Of a DNA stretch of 64,000 nt, positions 60,348 through 64,000 are shown in pieces. This stretch comes from Botryotinia globosa (taxonomy: Eukaryota > Ascomycota > Leotiomycetes > Helotiales > Sclerotiniaceae), in the NCBI GenBank assembly GCA_014898425.1, contig RCSZ01000020.1:62001-126000 (forward strand), read 5' to 3'. The position numbers and the translations under genes are program-made. How positions within the stretch are numbered: position 1 is the stretch's first letter; every line of letters starts with the position of its first letter. The notes below the pieces were generated by a model that was not told where the DNA came from, made no database searches, and was given only the letters and a program-made list of their open reading frames with translations.

Positions 60348-62454
60348 ATGAGTAAATTTACAAAGGCCGGGACCTGGAAGACGGAAACTTCAGGTCGAAC
60401 AAATACCGGTTCGACCATTCGTGGAAAGATTTCTGCTCCTATTCCAATCCAGGACGACGACGAATTTCCCATTCGCTCTCCGGGAACTGGTATAGCAACC
60501 CCGCTTGGATCTCTTCATTCTGATGGAATCGATAGAGTTATGAGGGGGTCCGCCATCTCTGGCCGCGAGAGTGCTCTGGCACATGGAGATATTGGGACCG
60601 GTAGTTATGTCGAACCACCCAGGCGAATGGGAACCACCCCTTTGCCCTCCGATCGGCCATCATACAATGCCCCCTCACGTAGGACAGAGGATTACAGCGT
60701 TCCAGGGAGCTCATCGCCTATGGGCAGACCATCAGACTCAATACTCTCCAAGCCGGCGCGAAAGAGGTCGACTTTCAAAGGAGTGTTTGGCAAAATCTTT
60801 GGCAAGAAAAAGAAGGATGCTTCAAATAAGAAACAGAGCGTTGGCGCTCTGCAGAGTGAACAGCATCACCGCAGCGTGAGTAGAGGCGTGTTGCGCTACG
60901 TTACTATTGTCTAACAATGTGTAGGACCCATCTGCACTCAGCCGAAGTCCACTGAATACCGCGACCTCCCCCAAACGATCTACTTCCATGCCGATCAATG
61001 AGTTCAATCGAGCCCTCCGATCGCATTCTCCTTTCGTAGATGGTAGCTTGAAGGAACAGATCAATACAGAGCGGGACCCAAACCGTATATCCACACAAAC
61101 ACAAAGTACAACGACAAGAACAAGGGTTACAACGGGAAGACTATACACCCCAGATAAAACACCAGGATATATGAATTGGACGGGGCTCTCACCACGACCT
61201 GCAAGTGCTCAAGCTAAAAGCAGCAAAGCTCCCTCTGACGAGGCGCTTCCTGGTTCAATTGGAATGGCAGTTACCATTAGCAGTCACCCCAACAGGCGGT
61301 CAAGGTCTCTCGGTCAATTGCGTGAAGCTGCAAGAATCGCGAGAGGAATCGATCGACGTCGGAGCGATGAAATTCGTTATTGGAGAGCAAGCTACGATCC
61401 GGGGCCATTATCTCCATTATCATCAGACAAAGCGGAGGTGGAGGAGCCTAGGTCAATAAATGATCCGGAAAGTCCACGATTGATGGATTCTCAGGAGCAG
61501 CCACAGCCTTTCAATTTCGGCCATCTGAGTGGATTGAGTGGCATGAAGATCACCCAGGCTGCCGACCTGGCAACAAGAGTTGATCGGATTGAGTCTAGAT
61601 TGGTCGAAATGGAGAAGACGGTATTTCAGATTCATCGGCGACTCAACGAAAATGGAGACAAAGTCGCACTTCAAGATCCCCCCAAAGGAGGCAAAAGAGA
61701 TCGCAGCTCTTCTGCTCGTCGTCCCCCAACTGATAATTCAGAAACGACTTTACCAGGCTTACCACGGCATCGACATTGGCACGAATTTGGAGCTCAGAGA
61801 CGACTCTCAAACAACAATCCTCATCGCCCGACATCCTCATCTCATAATTCTTACCACCCTGATTTTGATGATACAATACAAGCTCCATACGCTGCAACGA
61901 CAGATGAACGTGTGCACTTACGCAGCTCCCACACCACTGGCCGACCTCTTTCAACCTCGACTACTATTCGAGGTCTTCAATCTAGCTCTCCTACTATTCA
62001 AAAAGATGCTCATTTAACAATGGAGCACTACAACAATTTAACAAATATGTTCTTGGCGGAACAATCAGCTCGCGAACAACTCGAAAGCATTGTTCTCACC
62101 TTGCAACGACAGATGGCCTCCTATCCTTCGATAGCATCCACGTCATACCCCACCCCTGACTCTGCTACTGGAGGTGGCGCTATTCTTGATACCACATCAT
62201 CGTCCAAAGGCACATCTGAAGGCTTTGGCGTGGAGAGTGATGAAGACGCATACGTAGCAGGTTCCGAAGTTTTTCAAACTCCCAAAGAAGAATTAGGAGG
62301 TCAGAACTTTGGAGATGAAGTTTTTGGGAGTGGAAAGGGTTACGCAAGCGGCAGTTCAAGGCCGACTGTCGACACTGGAAATGGTGATGCAAGGACGTTG
62401 AGTTTAAGTCAGATCACGATGGGGAAGGGTGTTCAACCTAGTTTGAACTTTTAA
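60348..62454 (+). CDS. Unrecognised disordered/coiled-coil protein
   Basis: Exons 60348-60875 and 60925-62454 are joined over a 49-nt intron (GTGAGT...TCTAACAATGTGTAG), giving 685 residues. The N-terminal third is Ser/Pro/Arg-rich, with a strongly basic patch FKGVFGKIFGKKKKD (about 145-160) that could bind acidic lipid or act as a nuclear signal. Two predicted helical coiled-coil stretches follow: ATRVDRIESRLVEMEKTVFQ (about 390-415) and EQSAREQLESIVLTLQRQ (about 555-575). The C-terminus is acidic and Gly/Ser-rich. There is no signal peptide or membrane segment. I know no function; a scaffold or cytoskeletal role would be a guess. Confidence 0.75.
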
Positions 62455-63675
62455 AGTCCAATCATCCAAGAAAAGGAGGGCTGCAGACATAACTGGATGA
62501 TTTTTATACATATCTCAGTTGCCTCATCGCGTATGCATTCCCACCATTTGTTTGCCTTGTTTGATTTTGACTTTCAGGATGATACCATGAACATCTATTA
62601 TTTTTCTTATCTTTTTCATATCCCATTCTCCTGCATTTGCATTTCTTGTATTATATTATTCGTACCCTGATTTCGAGCATGTCTTCTTGCCTTTGCCTTT
62701 TATCTGCATATCATGAATCTCGTGTTCATTTCAGCATGGAAGGTTTGATATTTCTTTTTGTCAGATCTCGGTTGTTGATTTTCTTCCAAGTGTATTTTTA
62801 TAGAGGGGTTTGGATGGCGTTTGGGTTGGATGACTGGATGGAATTAAAGTTTTCCACTACTGTGGACAGAGGAAGGAGGGGAATGGGTGTCCCGATTAAT
62901 TCGAGGTCGGCTTGCCCTTTTTGTGTTTGTATTATTGTATTATTTGTGGTAGAATTAGGAGATGTGAATAGGAGAAAAAAAGGGATTGGAAGGGTGGGTG
63001 GAAATGATGTTTGAGCATTTGATCTTTACACAGCGAGCAACTAGTTTGTCGGGGATTTCAAATAAAAGAACCAGGACTTTTATATATACCCAAATTCCAA
63101 ATACATGTATGGATTGTCTCATGTCGAAGTATTTATTTTACTATACAATTTGACATGTTGGATTGGTGACATTGAGCATGTGGTAATCTGAGCCAGGAGT
63201 TGCAAATCTATTCTTTTGACTACTTGGGGATTGGAGACTGAGTGATGATGTTATGTAAACCTTGGAATGGATCCGACGATTGATAATGTTGAAGATTGGT
63301 GATTTAAAGCTTGAGATTGGTTGGTGGTTGAGAATATGAGGGATGTATTGATGTCGATAGCACTGGCACTAGCACTGGCACTAGCACTCGCACTAGCACT
63401 CGCACTTCGTTATAATCTTGACTATTCTCCTGAGTACCTAGGCTGAGCTACGAGTATGTAGTAGGTAATCTTACATACCTAGGTATCTTCAATAAGCTTT
63501 CCCCGCCTCCGCGGGGGTTAGCGGGGGTTAGCGTCTTTCCACATCCCTGTTGAACCGAGGCCGAGGCAAAAGTGTCGGACCTCAATCTTGTCTCATAAAT
63601 ACAACAATCAGCTCTTCACAATGTACCAACCCGTATTCCATACACAATCCCTCTCCACACGATCATATCCTCACC
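62455..63675. other. 3' flank and intergenic DNA with 12-bp repeat
   Basis: Non-coding. A CACTNGCACTAG tandem array occupies 63361-63408 (four units). GCGGGGGTTA is duplicated at 63511-63530. The right end holds the leader of the gene starting at 63676. Confidence 0.5.
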
Positions 63676-64000
63676 ATGGCCGGCCCCGTAAGACAACCGA
63701 TTGATCTCCCGGCGCTGGAGAAATATATCGAAACCCATGTTCCGGAAATCACAACCCCGATTGAGATTAAACAGGTGCGTATCCTGTTCTCTCCATCCCC
63801 TTGCGAAGAAATGAAAGAGTTTCTCAGTATGTGATGTGGTGTTCGATGCGCAATGCTAATTCCATCTCTCCATCATCAAAGTTCGGATTCGGACAATCCA
63901 ATCCTACATACCAGCTCCTGTCCTCCAATGGTCGCAAATACGTGATGCGCAAGAAACCGCCCGGAAAACTCGTCTCGAAAACGGCGCACCAAGTCGAGCG
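63676..64000 (+). CDS. ACAD10/11-like phosphotransferase-domain gene, 5' part
   Basis: Exon 1 is 63676-63774 (33 codons) and exon 2 starts at 63882 and runs off the window; the intron is 107 nt with TGCTAAT. The junction gives KQFGFGQSNPTYQLL, the glycine-rich loop of the aminoglycoside phosphotransferase-like fold, then KYVMRKKPPGKL with the ATP-binding Lys, and KTAHQVER. This matches the N-terminal domain of ACAD10/ACAD11-type proteins, which in animals precedes an acyl-CoA dehydrogenase. Many fungi have the domain as a stand-alone protein, and the window does not show which applies here. Confidence 0.8.

Overview
The window looks like nuclear DNA of a filamentous ascomycete. Genes carry short (43-282 nt) GT-AG introns with CTAAC/CTGAC-type branch sites. 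An AT-rich block shows C-to-T decay of repeats, typical of repeat-induced point mutation (RIP). The proteins (CRT10-like, DUF1772, NACHT-type receptor, Hcs1-like helicase, a giant STE20-family kinase) are Pezizomycotina-like. A Leotiomycete of the Botrytis/Sclerotinia kind is my best guess, but that is inference.

Layout. 1-5.2 kb: AT-rich RIP-degraded Ty3/gypsy remains with two unequally decayed LTR-like copies. 5.2-10.1 kb: no supportable gene. 10.1-11.1 kb: an orphan reading frame followed by a 172-bp solo LTR. 12.0-19.3 kb (-): a four-exon gene for a predicted 2335-residue STE20-family kinase. 19.3-29.6 kb: gene-poor, with a spliced-looking but non-coding stretch, two hairpin elements, dispersed short repeats and a perfect 26-copy octanucleotide satellite. 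29.7-32.3 kb (-): CRT10-like gene. 32.5-33.2 kb: AT-rich element with terminal inverted repeats. 33.9-35.2 kb (-): mitochondrial membrane protein. 36.3-37.0 kb (-): DUF1772 protein. 39.1-39.7 kb (-): 109-residue protein with 16 cysteines.

40.9-49.0 kb is the most unusual part. It holds a NACHT/repeat (NLR-like) gene with a non-canonical Walker A, a frameshift and an in-frame stop, then a divergent pair of membrane-protein genes only 44 bp apart, both broken; one is broken by a stop codon and a 14-bp tandem duplication. It reads as a decaying accessory island, though assembly errors cannot be excluded from sequence alone.

50.3 kb: intron-containing tRNA-Gly(GCC). 51.0-52.4 kb (-): zeta-crystallin-like quinone oxidoreductase. 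53.3-56.4 kb (+): seven-exon Hcs1/SMUBP2-type helicase. 56.4-60.3 kb: microsatellite-rich intergenic DNA. 60.3-62.5 kb (+): unrecognised coiled-coil protein. 63.7 kb to the edge (+): start of an ACAD10/11-like phosphotransferase-domain gene.

No metabolic gene cluster is evident; the intact genes look like unrelated housekeeping or conserved genes. Exon boundaries were derived by hand from splice motifs and reading-frame phase, without transcript evidence.
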